Below, piece by piece: positions 9,302 through 18,952 of a stretch of DNA of 57,683 nucleotides. A model generated the notes under the pieces. That model searched no databases, had not been told where the DNA came from, and saw only the letters and a list, made by a program, of their open reading frames with translations. Source of the stretch: Arcobacter sp. F2176. GTDB lineage: Bacteria > Campylobacterota > Campylobacteria > Campylobacterales > Arcobacteraceae. Each line of letters opens with the position of its first letter. Position 1 is the stretch's first letter. The DNA lies in assembly GCF_004116465.1 (NCBI RefSeq), contig NZ_PDJV01000016.1:1-57683 (forward strand), written 5' to 3'. Made by a program: the position numbers and the translations under genes.

Positions 9302-10859
9302 TTATTCTCTCTTTTAAAAATTTATTTAGATCATTTTCACCACTAGCTATATATTTTTGAATAATATTTTCTAAAATACCTTCAGCTTCTTCTGGTAAAA
9401 ATTTGATTTTTACTTTTTCTCCAAAGTTAGATTTACTTCCTTCTAGATTTCCACCTAAAATAAGTTCAAATCCAGGAACTGTAATTCCTTCTTTATTTTT
9501 TACTTTTAGTCCAAGTAAACCTATATCAACTACATGTGGATGAGCACAAGAGTTTGGACAACCATTTACAGATATAGAAACTGTCTCATTAAAATCAGGA
9601 AACTTTTTCTCTAAATGTTCTGCAAGTGAAATTGCTTTGTCTTTAGTCTCTGAAATAGCAAACTTACAAAAGTTTAATCCTGTACATGAAAGAGTTCTTG
9701 CTTTAAAAGGACTTGGAAAGGCATCAACTCCAATTGTTTTTAACTCTTGGGCAAGTTCTTCAGCACTTTTAGTAGGTACATCTTTTACTACAAAATTTTG
9801 TGTAGTTGTAGTTTTAATAGTTGTTGCACCATGCTTTTCTAAAATATTTGCTAAGTCTTCTAATCCTTGCGAACCAATATGTCCACCATTTATAGCACAA
9901 CCTATATATGATTTTGCTTTTTCTTTAGAATCATGAATACCAAAATGTTCTCTTTTTGCATAAGGAGTATACTCCATTATTTTTTCTTCTTTTATGGCAA
10001 CTTTTGATCTAGCAATTACTTCTTCTTTGAATTTTTCAATTCCCCACTCATCAATTAGATGCCCAAGTCTTGCTTTTCTTCTATTTTCTCTTAATCCATG
10101 GTCTCTATATATTGTACTAACAGCTTTTACTATTGGTAAGATTTGAGAAGGTGTTACAAATCCCATGTGCGTAGCAATTTGTTTATTTGAAGCTAATCCT
10201 CCTCCAACACTTACATCAAAAAGTACTTTGTCACTACAATCACATGGAACAGCAGTAAAAGATAAATCTTGTATCTCATGTCCCATACAGTGTTTATGAC
10301 AAGCACTAATACCAATTTTATATTTTCTTGGTAAATTTGATAAGTTTTTATTTCCTCTTAGATAATCATTTACTTTTTCAACAATTGGTCGTACATCATA
10401 AAGTTCATCATGGTCAATCCCTGAAACTGCACATGTAGTTACATTCCTTGGAACATCTCCAGCTGCAAAAATTGTTGATAATCCAACTTCATTTAACCTT
10501 CTAAATATTTCAGGCAAATCTTTTACTTGAATATAGTGCAGTTGAATATCTTGTCTAGTTGTAAAATCTGCTGTTCCTCTTGCATAGTCTTTAGATATTG
10601 CAGACACTTCTCTTAGTTGTTCTAAATTCATAGATCCACTCTCTAATTTTATTCTTAACATAAAATATAAAGTTGGGTCATCTTCTGCTTGAAGATTTCT
10701 ATTTTGAGTGTAAAGTCCATACCATTTAAATCTATCAATATCTTCTGGATGTACTTCTTCTCCTAAAACAGCGTAGACATATATATCTTTTAATACATCT
10801 AATCCATTCTTCTCTTTTTTTATTCGCTCTACTCTTTGAGCTGCACTCTCTTTTGCCAT
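9270..10859 (-). CDS. Siroheme/4Fe-4S sulfite (nitrite) reductase
   Basis: A 529-residue hemoprotein of the nitrite/sulfite reductase family with the two ferredoxin-like half-domains and the siroheme-[4Fe-4S] ligand cysteines in CTGLNFC (about residue 386) and NGCPNSCAHPH (about residue 428). Arginines of the anion site are in TRQD and PRNVTTC. The position directly after cysN in an operon with APS reductase indicates six-electron reduction of sulfite to sulfide. A ferredoxin is the likely donor because no cysJ-type flavoprotein is nearby. The family cannot be distinguished from assimilatory nitrite reductase by motifs alone; context decides. Confidence 0.85.
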   Translation of the reverse strand: MAKESAAQRVERIKKEKNGLDVLKDIYVYAVLGEEVHPEDIDRFKWYGLYTQNRNLQAEDDPTLYFMLRIKLESGSMNLEQLREVSAISKDYARGTADFTTRQDIQLHYIQVKDLPEIFRRLNEVGLSTIFAAGDVPRNVTTCAVSGIDHDELYDVRPIVEKVNDYLRGNKNLSNLPRKYKIGISACHKHCMGHEIQDLSFTAVPCDCSDKVLFDVSVGGGLASNKQIATHMGFVTPSQILPIVKAVSTIYRDHGLRENRRKARLGHLIDEWGIEKFKEEVIARSKVAIKEEKIMEYTPYAKREHFGIHDSKEKAKSYIGCAINGGHIGSQGLEDLANILEKHGATTIKTTTTQNFVVKDVPTKSAEELAQELKTIGVDAFPSPFKARTLSCTGLNFCKFAISETKDKAISLAEHLEKKFPDFNETVSISVNGCPNSCAHPHVVDIGLLGLKVKNKEGITVPGFELILGGNLEGSKSNFGEKVKIKFLPEEAEGILENIIQKYIASGENDLNKFLKERINDEEFVSSLH

Positions 10860-10884
10860 TATCTAATCCTTGAAAAATGTTCCA

Positions 10885-12345
10885 TTAAATTTCTTTACAT
10901 CCCCATTCTGGGAAATTATTTCTAATATATGCATTAAGCTCAACTTCTGCTTTTGAATAATCTCTTATTTTTTCTTCTTTATTTACAGATTCATTCATAA
11001 CTGAAGATACAATCATACCAGCACCAACTGTTGAATTTGTATATCTATCTATGATAATAAAACTTCCTGTATATCTGTTTTCATTATATGGATCAACTGC
11101 GATTTGTCTGTCTATTGCTAGGGTACATTTTGCGATATCATTTAACTCTAATTGATTTGCTTTAACTTCATCAAAAGTATTAATATCTTTTTTATACTCT
11201 ATTGATTTGAATGCTCCATTTATAACAGAAGTTGCTCTTTTAATAATATAGTTATTATTAAGTTCAAGCTTTTTCTCATCCATCCAAACAACCATCACTT
11301 CAAGTTTATTTGATACTTGTGGAATAGAACTTGATTTTACAATCATATCTCCTCTACTGATATCAATCTCATCTTTTAATGTGATTGTTGTAGCCATTGG
11401 AGCAAATGCTGTTTGTATAGTCTCAACAGTTTCATCTTTTCCTATTGGTCTTAAATCTTTAATTTCATTTGAAACAATAGATTTTACAATAGAAGTTTTT
11501 CTTGATGGTAATACAGTGATTTCATCACCTACAGAAATTTTTCCACTTGCAATAGTCCCAGAAAATCCTCTAAAGTTTAAATGAGGTCTTGATACATATT
11601 GAACAGGTAATCTAAAGTCATGATTCTCAGCTTTATGAATATCAATAGTATCCAATAATTGCATAAGTGGTAGACCTTTGTACCAAGTAGATTTTGGTGA
11701 ATTTGTAAGGATATTATCTCCATCAAGTGCAGAGATTGGAATATACTCAAAATTGATATCACTGTTATGTGGAAGATTAGGAATAATCTGCGCATAATCT
11801 TTTTTAATCTCTTCAAATCTATCCGAGCTAAAATCAACTAAATCCATTTTATTTATTGCAACAATAAGATTCTTAATACCCAAAAGAGAAGCTATATAAG
11901 AGTGTCTTTTTGTTTGTGTTAGCACCCCAGATCTTGCATCAATTAGGATAATAGCCACATCTGCTGTACTAGCACCTGTTACCATATTTCTTGTGTATTG
12001 TTCATGTCCTGGAGTATCTGCAATGATAAACTTTCTTTTTTCAGTTGAGAAAAATCTATAGGCAACATCAATAGTAATACCTTGCTCTCTCTCACTTGCT
12101 AATCCATCAACTAAAAGTGCTAAGTCAATTTTATCACCAGTAGTTCCACTTTTTTTACTATCTTTTTCTATTGCAGCTAATTGGTCTTCAAAAATCATTT
12201 TTGAATCATAAAGTAATCTTCCAATTAAAGTACTTTTCCCATCATCAACACTACCACAAGTTATAAATCTTAGTATCTCTTTATTCTCATGCTCTTTTAA
12301 ATATTGTTCAATATTTTCAGCTATTAAATCTGATTGGTGTGCCAT
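10885..12345 (-). CDS. cysN: Sulfate adenylyltransferase subunit 1 (GTPase)
   Basis: The regulatory GTPase subunit of ATP sulfurylase, which couples GTP hydrolysis to APS formation. G-motifs are clear: GSVDDGKST (P-loop), DTPGHEQY and NKMD. Elongation-factor-like beta-barrel domains follow. I place the start at the ATG at 12345 (protein MAHQSDLI..., 486 residues), one base after the cysD stop (TAAGATG), with GAGGGG about 10 nt upstream. A longer frame to 12396 would overlap cysD by about 50 nt and add an unconserved basic leader. No CysC (APS kinase) domain is fused, which fits reduction of APS directly. Confidence 0.92.
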   Translation of the reverse strand: MAHQSDLIAENIEQYLKEHENKEILRFITCGSVDDGKSTLIGRLLYDSKMIFEDQLAAIEKDSKKSGTTGDKIDLALLVDGLASEREQGITIDVAYRFFSTEKRKFIIADTPGHEQYTRNMVTGASTADVAIILIDARSGVLTQTKRHSYIASLLGIKNLIVAINKMDLVDFSSDRFEEIKKDYAQIIPNLPHNSDINFEYIPISALDGDNILTNSPKSTWYKGLPLMQLLDTIDIHKAENHDFRLPVQYVSRPHLNFRGFSGTIASGKISVGDEITVLPSRKTSIVKSIVSNEIKDLRPIGKDETVETIQTAFAPMATTITLKDEIDISRGDMIVKSSSIPQVSNKLEVMVVWMDEKKLELNNNYIIKRATSVINGAFKSIEYKKDINTFDEVKANQLELNDIAKCTLAIDRQIAVDPYNENRYTGSFIIIDRYTNSTVGAGMIVSSVMNESVNKEEKIRDYSKAEVELNAYIRNNFPEWGCKEI

Positions 12346-12346
12346 C

Positions 12347-13261
12347 TTAAAAATACCCCTCTTGTTTTTTCTTCTCCATTGATGCTTCACCATCACTATC
12401 TATAAGTCTTCCTTGTCTCTCACTAGTTGTACAAATCAACATCTCTTGAATAATCTCAGGCAATGTTGTTGCTTCACTATTAACTGCACCTGTTAAAGGA
12501 TAACACCCAAGTGTTCTAAATCTAACCATCTCTTTTTTTGCAGTCTTTCGTAATTCTTCAGGCATTCTATCATCATCAACCATGATTTTAGTACCCATGT
12601 ATTCCACAACTTCTCTCTCTTTAGAAAAATATAAATCAGGAATAGGAATACCTTCTAAATAGATATATTGCCAAATATCAAGCTCAGTCCAGTTAGATAT
12701 AGGGAAAACTCGAATAGACTCACCTTTTGTGTGTCTTCCATTGTAGATATTCCAAAGCTCTGGTCTTTGGTTTTTTGGATCCCATCTATGATTTTCATCT
12801 CTAAATGAATAGATTCTCTCTTTTGCCCGAGATTTTTCTTCATCTCTTCTAGCTCCTCCAAAAACTGCATCAAATTTTTGGATATTAAGCATATTTTTTA
12901 GACCTTCTGTTTTCATAATATCAGTGTGGACTGCTGAACCATGAGTAAAAGGAGAGATATTCATTTCTAAACCTTTTGGATTAGAGTAAACAATTAATTC
13001 CATTCCAACTTCTTTAGCTCGTCTATCTCTGAACTCTATCATCTCTTTAAACTTCCATGTTGTATCAACATGTACCAATGGAAGCGGTGGAGGAGCTGGA
13101 TAAAAGGCTTTTTGTAAAATGTGTAACATTACAGAAGAATCTTTTCCTACAGAGTAAAGCATTGCAGGATTTTGAAATTCTGCTATAACTTCCCTCATGA
13201 TATGAATAGATTCAGCTTCTAGTTGCTTTAAATGTGTAAGTCTTTCTTTACTAATCATCAT
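12347..13261 (-). CDS. cysD: Sulfate adenylyltransferase subunit 2
   Basis: The catalytic ATP-sulfurylase subunit, 304 residues, of the PP-loop family. It shows the [12 protein letters not shown]-loop (about residue 40), [26 protein letters not shown] and the C-terminal [12 protein letters not shown] region typical of CysD. Two adjacent ATGs are possible starts (13261 or 13258), both behind AAAAGGAA. It forms the CysDN pair with the next gene. A 148-nt spacer with several hairpins separates it from cysH upstream. Confidence 0.93.
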   Translation of the reverse strand: MMISKERLTHLKQLEAESIHIMREVIAEFQNPAMLYSVGKDSSVMLHILQKAFYPAPPPLPLVHVDTTWKFKEMIEFRDRRAKEVGMELIVYSNPKGLEMNISPFTHGSAVHTDIMKTEGLKNMLNIQKFDAVFGGARRDEEKSRAKERIYSFRDENHRWDPKNQRPELWNIYNGRHTKGESIRVFPISNWTELDIWQYIYLEGIPIPDLYFSKEREVVEYMGTKIMVDDDRMPEELRKTAKKEMVRFRTLGCYPLTGAVNSEATTLPEIIQEMLICTTSERQGRLIDSDGEASMEKKKQEGYF

Positions 13262-13409
13262 TTTCCTTTTAAATTGTTCCCCTTTAAAAGGGAACCTATT
13301 ATTTAATAACTACTTTTTAACAGGATTTATAAAAATCCTTAAAAGTAGCCTTGTGTTTACACTCTCTTTGAGAAAACCTAAAGGGCTTTGAGAACAAAGC
13401 TTTATGTTT
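13262..13409 (-). promoter_or_regulatory. cysH-cysD intergenic region with three inverted repeats
   Basis: The longest spacer inside the sulfur operon holds three hairpin-forming sequences. 13385-13400 is GCTTTG-AGAA-CAAAGC, just past the cysH stop. 13310-13348 has outer arms CTACTTTT/AAAAGTAG and inner arms AGGATTT/AAATCCT. 13276-13295 is GTTCCC-8 nt-GGGAAC, close to the cysD ribosome site. None ends in a strong T-run on the coding strand, so RNA processing, attenuation or an operator is as likely as termination. A separate cysD promoter here is possible but not identified. Confidence 0.5.
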
Positions 13410-14111
13410 CTATTTTGCGTGTAAGCCACACTCTTTATGTTCTGGGTTTTCCCACCACCATCTTCCACTTCTAATATCTTCACCTTCTTTTACAGCCCTT
13501 GTACATGGTGCACATCCAATACTTGGATAGCCTTGGTCATGAAGTTTATTGTATGGAACTTTGTTTTCTTTTATAAATTTCCATACATCTTCTTCGCTCC
13601 AAGATATTAGAGGGTTTACTTTTATTACTTGAAAATTATCATCCCATTCAACTAATGGCATCTCAACTCTTGTAACACTTTGTGATGCTCTTAAACCTGT
13701 AATCCAAACTTTTAATGGCTTCAATGCTCTTTTAAGTGGTTCAATTTTTCTTATATTACAGCATGATTTTCTATTATCTATAGATTCATAAAAACCATTT
13801 ATTCCATGACTTTTATAAAGCTCTTCTACATTTTCATTGTTAGGAAAAAAAACATTTACTTTTATATTATATTTTAAATTTGTACTATCCATAACATTAT
13901 ATGTTTCATATGGAAGTCTTCCTGTATCCAGTGTAAATATATTTGCACTTTTATCATGTTCTAACATCATATGAGTTAAAACTTGGTCTTCTGCTCCAAA
14001 ACTAGAAGATAATGCTACTTCATTTTTGTATTCATTCATAAAAAATTTTAAAATCTCTTCAGTACTACTATCTTCTAATTTTTTGTTTAATTCTTTTATT
14101 ACATCTATCAT
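13410..14111 (-). CDS. cysH: APS reductase (phosphoadenylyl/adenylyl-sulfate reductase)
   Basis: A 233-residue PP-loop reductase with the SSSFGAEDQVL motif (about residue 36), the CC pair of KSCCNIRKIEPLKRAL and CAPC near residue 200, plus the catalytic ECGLH tail. The CC...CxxC set marks the [4Fe-4S]-containing APS-reducing class, rather than cluster-free PAPS reductases. This agrees with the absence of an APS kinase gene. It makes sulfite for the siroheme reductase encoded downstream. Confidence 0.92.
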   Translation of the reverse strand: MIDVIKELNKKLEDSSTEEILKFFMNEYKNEVALSSSFGAEDQVLTHMMLEHDKSANIFTLDTGRLPYETYNVMDSTNLKYNIKVNVFFPNNENVEELYKSHGINGFYESIDNRKSCCNIRKIEPLKRALKPLKVWITGLRASQSVTRVEMPLVEWDDNFQVIKVNPLISWSEEDVWKFIKENKVPYNKLHDQGYPSIGCAPCTRAVKEGEDIRSGRWWWENPEHKECGLHAK

Positions 14112-14119
14112 TTTCTTTC

Positions 14120-14344
14120 CTAAATCTGATAATCTGGCTCTTTAACTTTCCCAAAAGAGATTTTATTCCAAGCTCTTTCGTGAAAATAATATAGAATCAT
14201 TTTTGTAAAAACTTCAATAGAACCTATAGAGGCGGCCATAACAAGGTCGCCTGTAATAAAATATGAGATAATCATGGTATCTAGAGTTCCTACTGTTCTC
14301 CACGAAATAGTTTTAACAATAGATCTATAAGCCTTTTCTGCCAT
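14120..14344 (-). CDS. DUF2061 small membrane protein
   Basis: A 74-residue protein with two hydrophobic segments and the DUF2061 pattern SIVKTISWRTVGTLDT...FTKMILYYFHERAW. Function of the family is not established, but it often accompanies sulfate-assimilation genes, as here between cysK and cysH (14 nt and 8 nt gaps). A membrane role linked to sulfate or sulfite handling is only a context inference. Confidence 0.8.
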   Translation of the reverse strand: MAEKAYRSIVKTISWRTVGTLDTMIISYFITGDLVMAASIGSIEVFTKMILYYFHERAWNKISFGKVKEPDYQI

Positions 14345-14358
14345 CTTTTTATTTAATC

Positions 14359-15288
14359 CTATTCATCATCTAATTGATATAATGGAGTACTTAAATATCT
14401 TTCCCCTGTATCACAAAGAATAGTAACTATTGTTTTACCTTTATTCTCTTCTCTTTGAGCAAGAGCAGTTGAAGCAAATACATTAGCTCCCGCACTAATA
14501 CCTACTAATAATCCCTCGTCTTTTGCTAAGTTTCTAGCAGTTTCCATTGCATCGTCATTTGACACAGTGATAATTTCATCATAAATTTTTGTATTTAATA
14601 CAGCAGGAACAAATCCAGCACCAATACCTTGAATTTTATGAGGACCAGGATTCCCACCTGAAAGTACTGGAGAATCAGTAGGTTCAACAGCTATTACTTT
14701 TACATTTGGATTTTTTGCTTTTACAACTTCTGAAATACCTGTAATACTTCCTCCTGTACCAATTGCAATAACTAAAACATCAACTTTATCTTCTGTATCT
14801 TTTAAAATTTCTAATGCTGTAGTTTTTCTATGAATATCTGGATTTGCTTCATTTGCAAATTGTTGTAATACAATTGAATTATCAAGTGATTCACTTAATT
14901 CATTAGCTTTCTCAACTGCACCTTTCATACCTTTTTCAGGCTCAGTTAATACAATTTGAGCTCCAAGGGCTTTTAAAAGTTTTCTTCTTTCAATACTCAT
15001 GCTTGAAGGCATAGTAAGAATTAGTTTGATACCTTTTGCTGCACAAACAGATGCTAAAGCAATACCAGTATTTCCACTTGTTGGTTCAATTACAGTTGTT
15101 CCTTCTGTTATTTTCCCAGCTTTAATCGCTTCATTAACCATATTAAATCCAATTCTATCTTTTACTGAGTGAGTTGGATTCATAAATTCACATTTACCTA
15201 AAACTGTTGTTCCATTTACGCTTGCTTTTTTTAATTTTACTAAAGGCGTATTTCCAATTAATTCTGTTACATCATTTGCATATTTCAT
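14359..15288 (-). CDS. cysK: Cysteine synthase A (O-acetylserine sulfhydrylase)
   Basis: A 309-residue fold-type II PLP enzyme of the usual length. The PLP lysine is in HSVKDRIG (about residue 43), the substrate loop is EPTSGNTGIALA and the phosphate-binding loop is GTGGSITG. It forms cysteine from O-acetylserine and the sulfide made by the downstream genes. It begins 9 nt after the Rrf2 regulator gene, after a GGAGAA ribosome site. Confidence 0.93.
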   Translation of the reverse strand: MKYANDVTELIGNTPLVKLKKASVNGTTVLGKCEFMNPTHSVKDRIGFNMVNEAIKAGKITEGTTVIEPTSGNTGIALASVCAAKGIKLILTMPSSMSIERRKLLKALGAQIVLTEPEKGMKGAVEKANELSESLDNSIVLQQFANEANPDIHRKTTALEILKDTEDKVDVLVIAIGTGGSITGISEVVKAKNPNVKVIAVEPTDSPVLSGGNPGPHKIQGIGAGFVPAVLNTKIYDEIITVSNDDAMETARNLAKDEGLLVGISAGANVFASTALAQREENKGKTIVTILCDTGERYLSTPLYQLDDE

Positions 15289-15297
15289 AATTTTCTC

Positions 15298-15711
15298 CTA
15301 AATATTGTAGTGTAAGTATTGATTATATTTATCTTGATACTGTGTTAAATCTTTCAGCGACAAGTTAAATAGTTTTTTTGTTTTTTCTTTTGTTTCGTCA
15401 AAAAATATATTCAAAATAGGGTTATTACTTTTTGAATCAATGATTTTTATATCATCTTCTAAAGCAATAATAATATCCTTGATAAGTATATCTTTTGGAT
15501 CTTTAGCTAACATATAGCCACCTTTTGAACCTCTTGTACTTAAAACCAAACCCGCATGTTTAAGTTTCCCTAGAAGTTGTTCTAAATAACTTTGAGGAAT
15601 ATCAGCTCTTGCTGATATCTCTCTACTTTGCATTGGTTTGTTCTCTTCATTTTGTAACAATTCATGCATGGCAGCAAGTCCATACACACCTTTTGAGGAG
15701 ATTAAAGCCAT
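15298..15711 (-). CDS. Rrf2-family transcriptional regulator (CymR-like)
   Basis: A 137-residue Rrf2 protein: winged-helix N-terminus (SREISARADIPQSYLEQLLGKL, with the wing in STRGSKGGYMLA) and a helical dimerisation tail. It contains no cysteine, so it cannot bind an Fe-S cluster as IscR or NsrR do and resembles CymR, the cysteine-metabolism repressor that senses O-acetylserine through CysK. It is encoded immediately upstream of cysK and within the sulfur operon, so autoregulation of the operon is likely (inference). Confidence 0.85.
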   Translation of the reverse strand: MALISSKGVYGLAAMHELLQNEENKPMQSREISARADIPQSYLEQLLGKLKHAGLVLSTRGSKGGYMLAKDPKDILIKDIIIALEDDIKIIDSKSNNPILNIFFDETKEKTKKLFNLSLKDLTQYQDKYNQYLHYNI

Positions 15712-15721
15712 AATCTCATCT

Positions 15722-16990
15722 TTAATTTAACGCTTGAGTTAAATCTTCAATTAAATCAATTGGATCTTCTAATCCAATCGAAAGCCTAACAGTTGAAGGA
15801 TTAACACCTGCTTTTATCAACTCTTCTTCATTCATTTGTGAATGAGTTGTAGAAGCTGGATGTACAATTAATGATTTAGAATCACCAATATTTACCACAA
15901 CTGAAAATAGTTTTGCACTATCAATTATTTTTTTAGCATCTTCATAAGATTGTGCTTCAAAAGATAATAGTCCAGATGATTTTCCATCTTTGAAATATTT
16001 TTGTGCTTTTTTATAATCAGCATTTGATTCTAACCCTGGATAGTTTACTGATTTAACTTTTGGATGTGATTCTAAGAATTTTGCAACTTCTAAAGTACTA
16101 CTTGAGTGTTTATCCATTCTTAAACTTAGAGTCTCTAAAGTTTGTAGTAATATCCAAGAGTTATGTGGAGATTGTGCTGCTCCAAAATCTCTAAGTAATG
16201 ATAATCTTGCTCTTAAACAAAAGTTTGGAAGAGGAACATCCACATAAACTAAACCATGGTATGATGGGTCTGGCTCATTAAATTCTGGATATCTTGAAGA
16301 ATTTTCTTTGAAAAATTCTGATAAACCATCTCTTTCAACAATAATCCCACCAATAGCACTACCTTGTCCATTTGTATATTTTGATGTTGAATGAACTACT
16401 ATATCAACTCCCCATTTGATTGGATTAAATAAAGTAGCACTTGCAACTGTATTATCACAAACAGTTAAAACACCTTTTCTTTTAGCAATAGAAACTATTC
16501 CTTCAACATCTGCAACAGCTATTTGTGGATTAGATAATGATTCAAAAAAGATTGCTTTTGTTTTATCATCAATTTGTTCTTCTAAATTAGAAGCATCAGC
16601 TACTCTAAATACTCTAGCTTCTATACCAAATCTTTTAAGAGTATGAGTTAAAAGAGTAACTGCCCCACCATATAATTTGTCAGAGATGATGATATTATCT
16701 CCTGCACTTGCCACATTTGCAATAGCATAAAAGATTGAACTTTGCCCTGAAGCTACACATAAAGCAGCAGCTCCTCCTTCAAGTTGTGCAAATCTTTGTT
16801 CTAATACATCAGTAGTAGGATTTGTAAGTCTTGTATAAATAGACCCTAACTCTTTAAGGGCAAATAAATTAGCTGCATGCTCTGCATCTCTAAATGCAAA
16901 AGCAGTAGTTTGAGCAATAGGAACATTCATTGTTCCCCATCCCTCTTTTTTATTATAACCTGCATGGACTGCAATAGTATCTTGTTGCAT
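15722..16990 (-). CDS. metY: O-acetylhomoserine/O-acetylserine sulfhydrylase
   Basis: A 422-residue Cys/Met-metabolism PLP enzyme with the PLP lysine in STSKYTNGQGSAIGG (about residue 207), the YTRLTNPTTD motif near residue 52 and the DNTVASA motif. The length and the Q-T-T-A-F start region fit MetY-type sulfhydrylases that join sulfide to O-acetylhomoserine. First gene of the sulfur operon, with an AAAAGGAA ribosome site; the promoter should lie in 16991-17150. Confidence 0.88.
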   Translation of the reverse strand: MQQDTIAVHAGYNKKEGWGTMNVPIAQTTAFAFRDAEHAANLFALKELGSIYTRLTNPTTDVLEQRFAQLEGGAAALCVASGQSSIFYAIANVASAGDNIIISDKLYGGAVTLLTHTLKRFGIEARVFRVADASNLEEQIDDKTKAIFFESLSNPQIAVADVEGIVSIAKRKGVLTVCDNTVASATLFNPIKWGVDIVVHSTSKYTNGQGSAIGGIIVERDGLSEFFKENSSRYPEFNEPDPSYHGLVYVDVPLPNFCLRARLSLLRDFGAAQSPHNSWILLQTLETLSLRMDKHSSSTLEVAKFLESHPKVKSVNYPGLESNADYKKAQKYFKDGKSSGLLSFEAQSYEDAKKIIDSAKLFSVVVNIGDSKSLIVHPASTTHSQMNEEELIKAGVNPSTVRLSIGLEDPIDLIEDLTQALN

Positions 16991-17200
16991 ATTTATTCCT
17001 TTTTGTATATCATATTAAATCTATAGTGAAATTGTAATATATTTTTCATTTAATGTCAAGTAATTTAATAGTGATTAATACACTTAGGTATATAAAATCT
17101 TATAAAAAGCTATTATATAGGCTTTTTATAATCTAAAATATTTAATTTTTATATAAAAATAATCTTGACTATTTTTATAAGAATTATAAAAAGAGAGAAA
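16991..17200. promoter_or_regulatory. Divergent intergenic region metY / cupin gene
   Basis: A 210-nt A/T-rich region between divergently transcribed metY and the cupin gene. On the minus strand an extended A/T stretch with TATAGATT and TAATATGATAT could supply a -10 for the sulfur operon. No clear -35 or Rrf2 palindrome could be fixed by eye. No gene is seen here. Confidence 0.35.
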
Positions 17201-17527
17201 ATGAAGAAAAAAAATATATTTGATAAAGTTATTGTTGATAAAAATAATGAAGAATATATCACTTTATTAAGAGAAAAAAGTGTTAGAGTTGAAAGAATTG
17301 TTTCAAATGGACAAAAAAGTGAAGATAACTTTTGGTATGAGCAAGATGAAAATGAGTTTATATTAGTTTTAGAAGGTGATGCTATTCTTGAGTTTGAAGA
17401 TAAAAGAGAAGTTGAATTAAAAAAAGGTGATTTCTTAGATATAAAAGCAAGGGAAAAACATAGAATAAAATATACTTCGACAAGCCAGCCCACAATTTGG
17501 CTAGCTATTTTTTATAATAATAATTAA
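17201..17527 (+). CDS. Cupin domain protein
   Basis: A 108-residue single-domain cupin (start chosen at the ATG at 17201 behind AAGAGAG; an upstream ATG at 17165 lacks a ribosome site and adds an unconserved leader). The core reads FWYEQDENEFILVLEGDAIL and KKGDFLDIKAREKHRI, the two cupin motifs, with only part of the usual histidine set (the first motif has no HxH). Function unknown. The stop codon abuts the stop codon of the convergent efflux gene with no base between. Confidence 0.7.
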   Translation: MKKKNIFDKVIVDKNNEEYITLLREKSVRVERIVSNGQKSEDNFWYEQDENEFILVLEGDAILEFEDKREVELKKGDFLDIKAREKHRIKYTSTSQPTIWLAIFYNNN

Positions 17528-18952
17528 TTATTTATCATCATTTGCTAAAACTCTATATAAAGTTACACGATTATTGATTTTAGTTAAACGCAAAGATATT
17601 AAGTTTTGTTCTACATTATATAAATTTCTTTGTGAGCTTAAGGCATTTAAATAAGTATCAATTCCTGATTTATATCGTTTCTGTGAAAGGAAAAAGCTAT
17701 TTTTAGATACATCTACTAGGTTTTTTTGTGCATTTAATTGATTTTCTATTGTTCCAAATCTAGCAAGGGCATCTGCAACTTCTTTAAAAGCAGTTTGAAT
17801 AGCAAATTCATATTTGGCTATGTACATATTTCTTTGGGACTTAGCATAATCCAAAGAAGCCCCTTTTGAACCCCAATCAAAAATTGGTAAAGAGATACTT
17901 GGAACAAAAGACCAAATAGAAGCAGCTCCTCCTGTGAAAAGATTATTTAAAGCACTACTAGCAATTCCAGCACTTGTAGTAATAGAAATAGAAGGAAAGT
18001 AAGCAGCTCTTGCAACACTAATATTTGCATTTGCAGCTTTTAAATCATGTTCAGCTTGTAATATATCTGGACGATTTAATAAAACATCAGAAGATAAACC
18101 AACTGGAATAGTTGCTAAATACTCTTTTTTCTCATCTAAAGAAGAGGGCAATAACTCTTCTTTTACATTTTCACCTACTAATAAATTAAGTGCATTTAAG
18201 TCTTGTGCAACTTGAGTTTTATATTTTTCAATGTCTGCTAGTGCTTGGTAATAAACTGTTTGAACATTATAAAGAGTAACTTTTGAATCTACACCTAATT
18301 TAACTCTTTGTTGTACAATGTCCAAACTTTTTTTACTACTATTTAAAGTCTCTTTTGCAAAATCTAGTAAGCTTTTGTCAGCAGCTAAGGTTAACCAAGC
18401 ATTTGTTACTTCTGCAATAGTAGTTATTCTAGTAACTTTTTGAGCTTCTTGTACAGATAAATACTTTTGAAAATCTGCCTTAGATAAATTTCTTGCTTTT
18501 CCAAAAAAGTCTAGTTCATATGAGCTTAAACCAACAGTTGCTTTATAATTTTCAGAGATACTTGATGTATCTTTGTTAGAGTTTGAACTATTTAATGAAC
18601 GAGCTTTAGTACCAGAAACTCCTGCATCAATTGATGGAAATTCTCCTGCATGTTGTACTTTATATGTGGCTCTTGCAGATTCTATATTTGCTATTGATTC
18701 TTTTATTGAACGATTTTGGCTAAGTGCTATTTTAATAACTTTTTTAAGCTTTTCATCTAAAATCATATTTTCCCATACAAGGGCTTTATTTATATTTGGA
18801 TTTATTTGCTCTTTATATGCTTCACCTTTAGGCCAATTTACTGGTACAGGAGCTGTTGGTTGTTTATAGTTTGAGTCTATTAAACTACAAGCACTAAGAA
18901 AAAATGATAAAGAAAAAGAGATAAATATATGGATTAGTTTATTTATTTTCAT
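17528..18952 (-). CDS. Outer-membrane efflux lipoprotein (NodT/TolC family)
   Basis: A 474-residue outer-membrane factor with a lipoprotein signal (lipobox LSAC, cysteine at about residue 22) and the duplicated helical OEP domains (about 60-265 and 280-465). Typical motifs are LDEKL, YELDFFGKARN and RPDILQAEHDLKAANANI. It forms the exit duct for the RND pump; its start overlaps the pump gene stop by 4 nt (ATGA). Equivalent in organisation to CmeC of Campylobacter. Confidence 0.9.
   Translation of the reverse strand: MKINKLIHIFISFSLSFFLSACSLIDSNYKQPTAPVPVNWPKGEAYKEQINPNINKALVWENMILDEKLKKVIKIALSQNRSIKESIANIESARATYKVQHAGEFPSIDAGVSGTKARSLNSSNSNKDTSSISENYKATVGLSSYELDFFGKARNLSKADFQKYLSVQEAQKVTRITTIAEVTNAWLTLAADKSLLDFAKETLNSSKKSLDIVQQRVKLGVDSKVTLYNVQTVYYQALADIEKYKTQVAQDLNALNLLVGENVKEELLPSSLDEKKEYLATIPVGLSSDVLLNRPDILQAEHDLKAANANISVARAAYFPSISITTSAGIASSALNNLFTGGAASIWSFVPSISLPIFDWGSKGASLDYAKSQRNMYIAKYEFAIQTAFKEVADALARFGTIENQLNAQKNLVDVSKNSFFLSQKRYKSGIDTYLNALSSQRNLYNVEQNLISLRLTKINNRVTLYRVLANDDK

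Noticed and set aside
12346-12396. Longer CysN start at 12396
   Set aside because: It would overlap cysD by about 50 nt and add a basic, unconserved leader. The ATG at 12345 follows the cysD stop with a good ribosome site.
17149-17493. Minus-strand open frame of 114 codons opposite the cupin gene
   Set aside because: Low-complexity Ser/Phe/Leu-rich translation, antisense of a recognised cupin; typical shadow frame in A/T-rich DNA.
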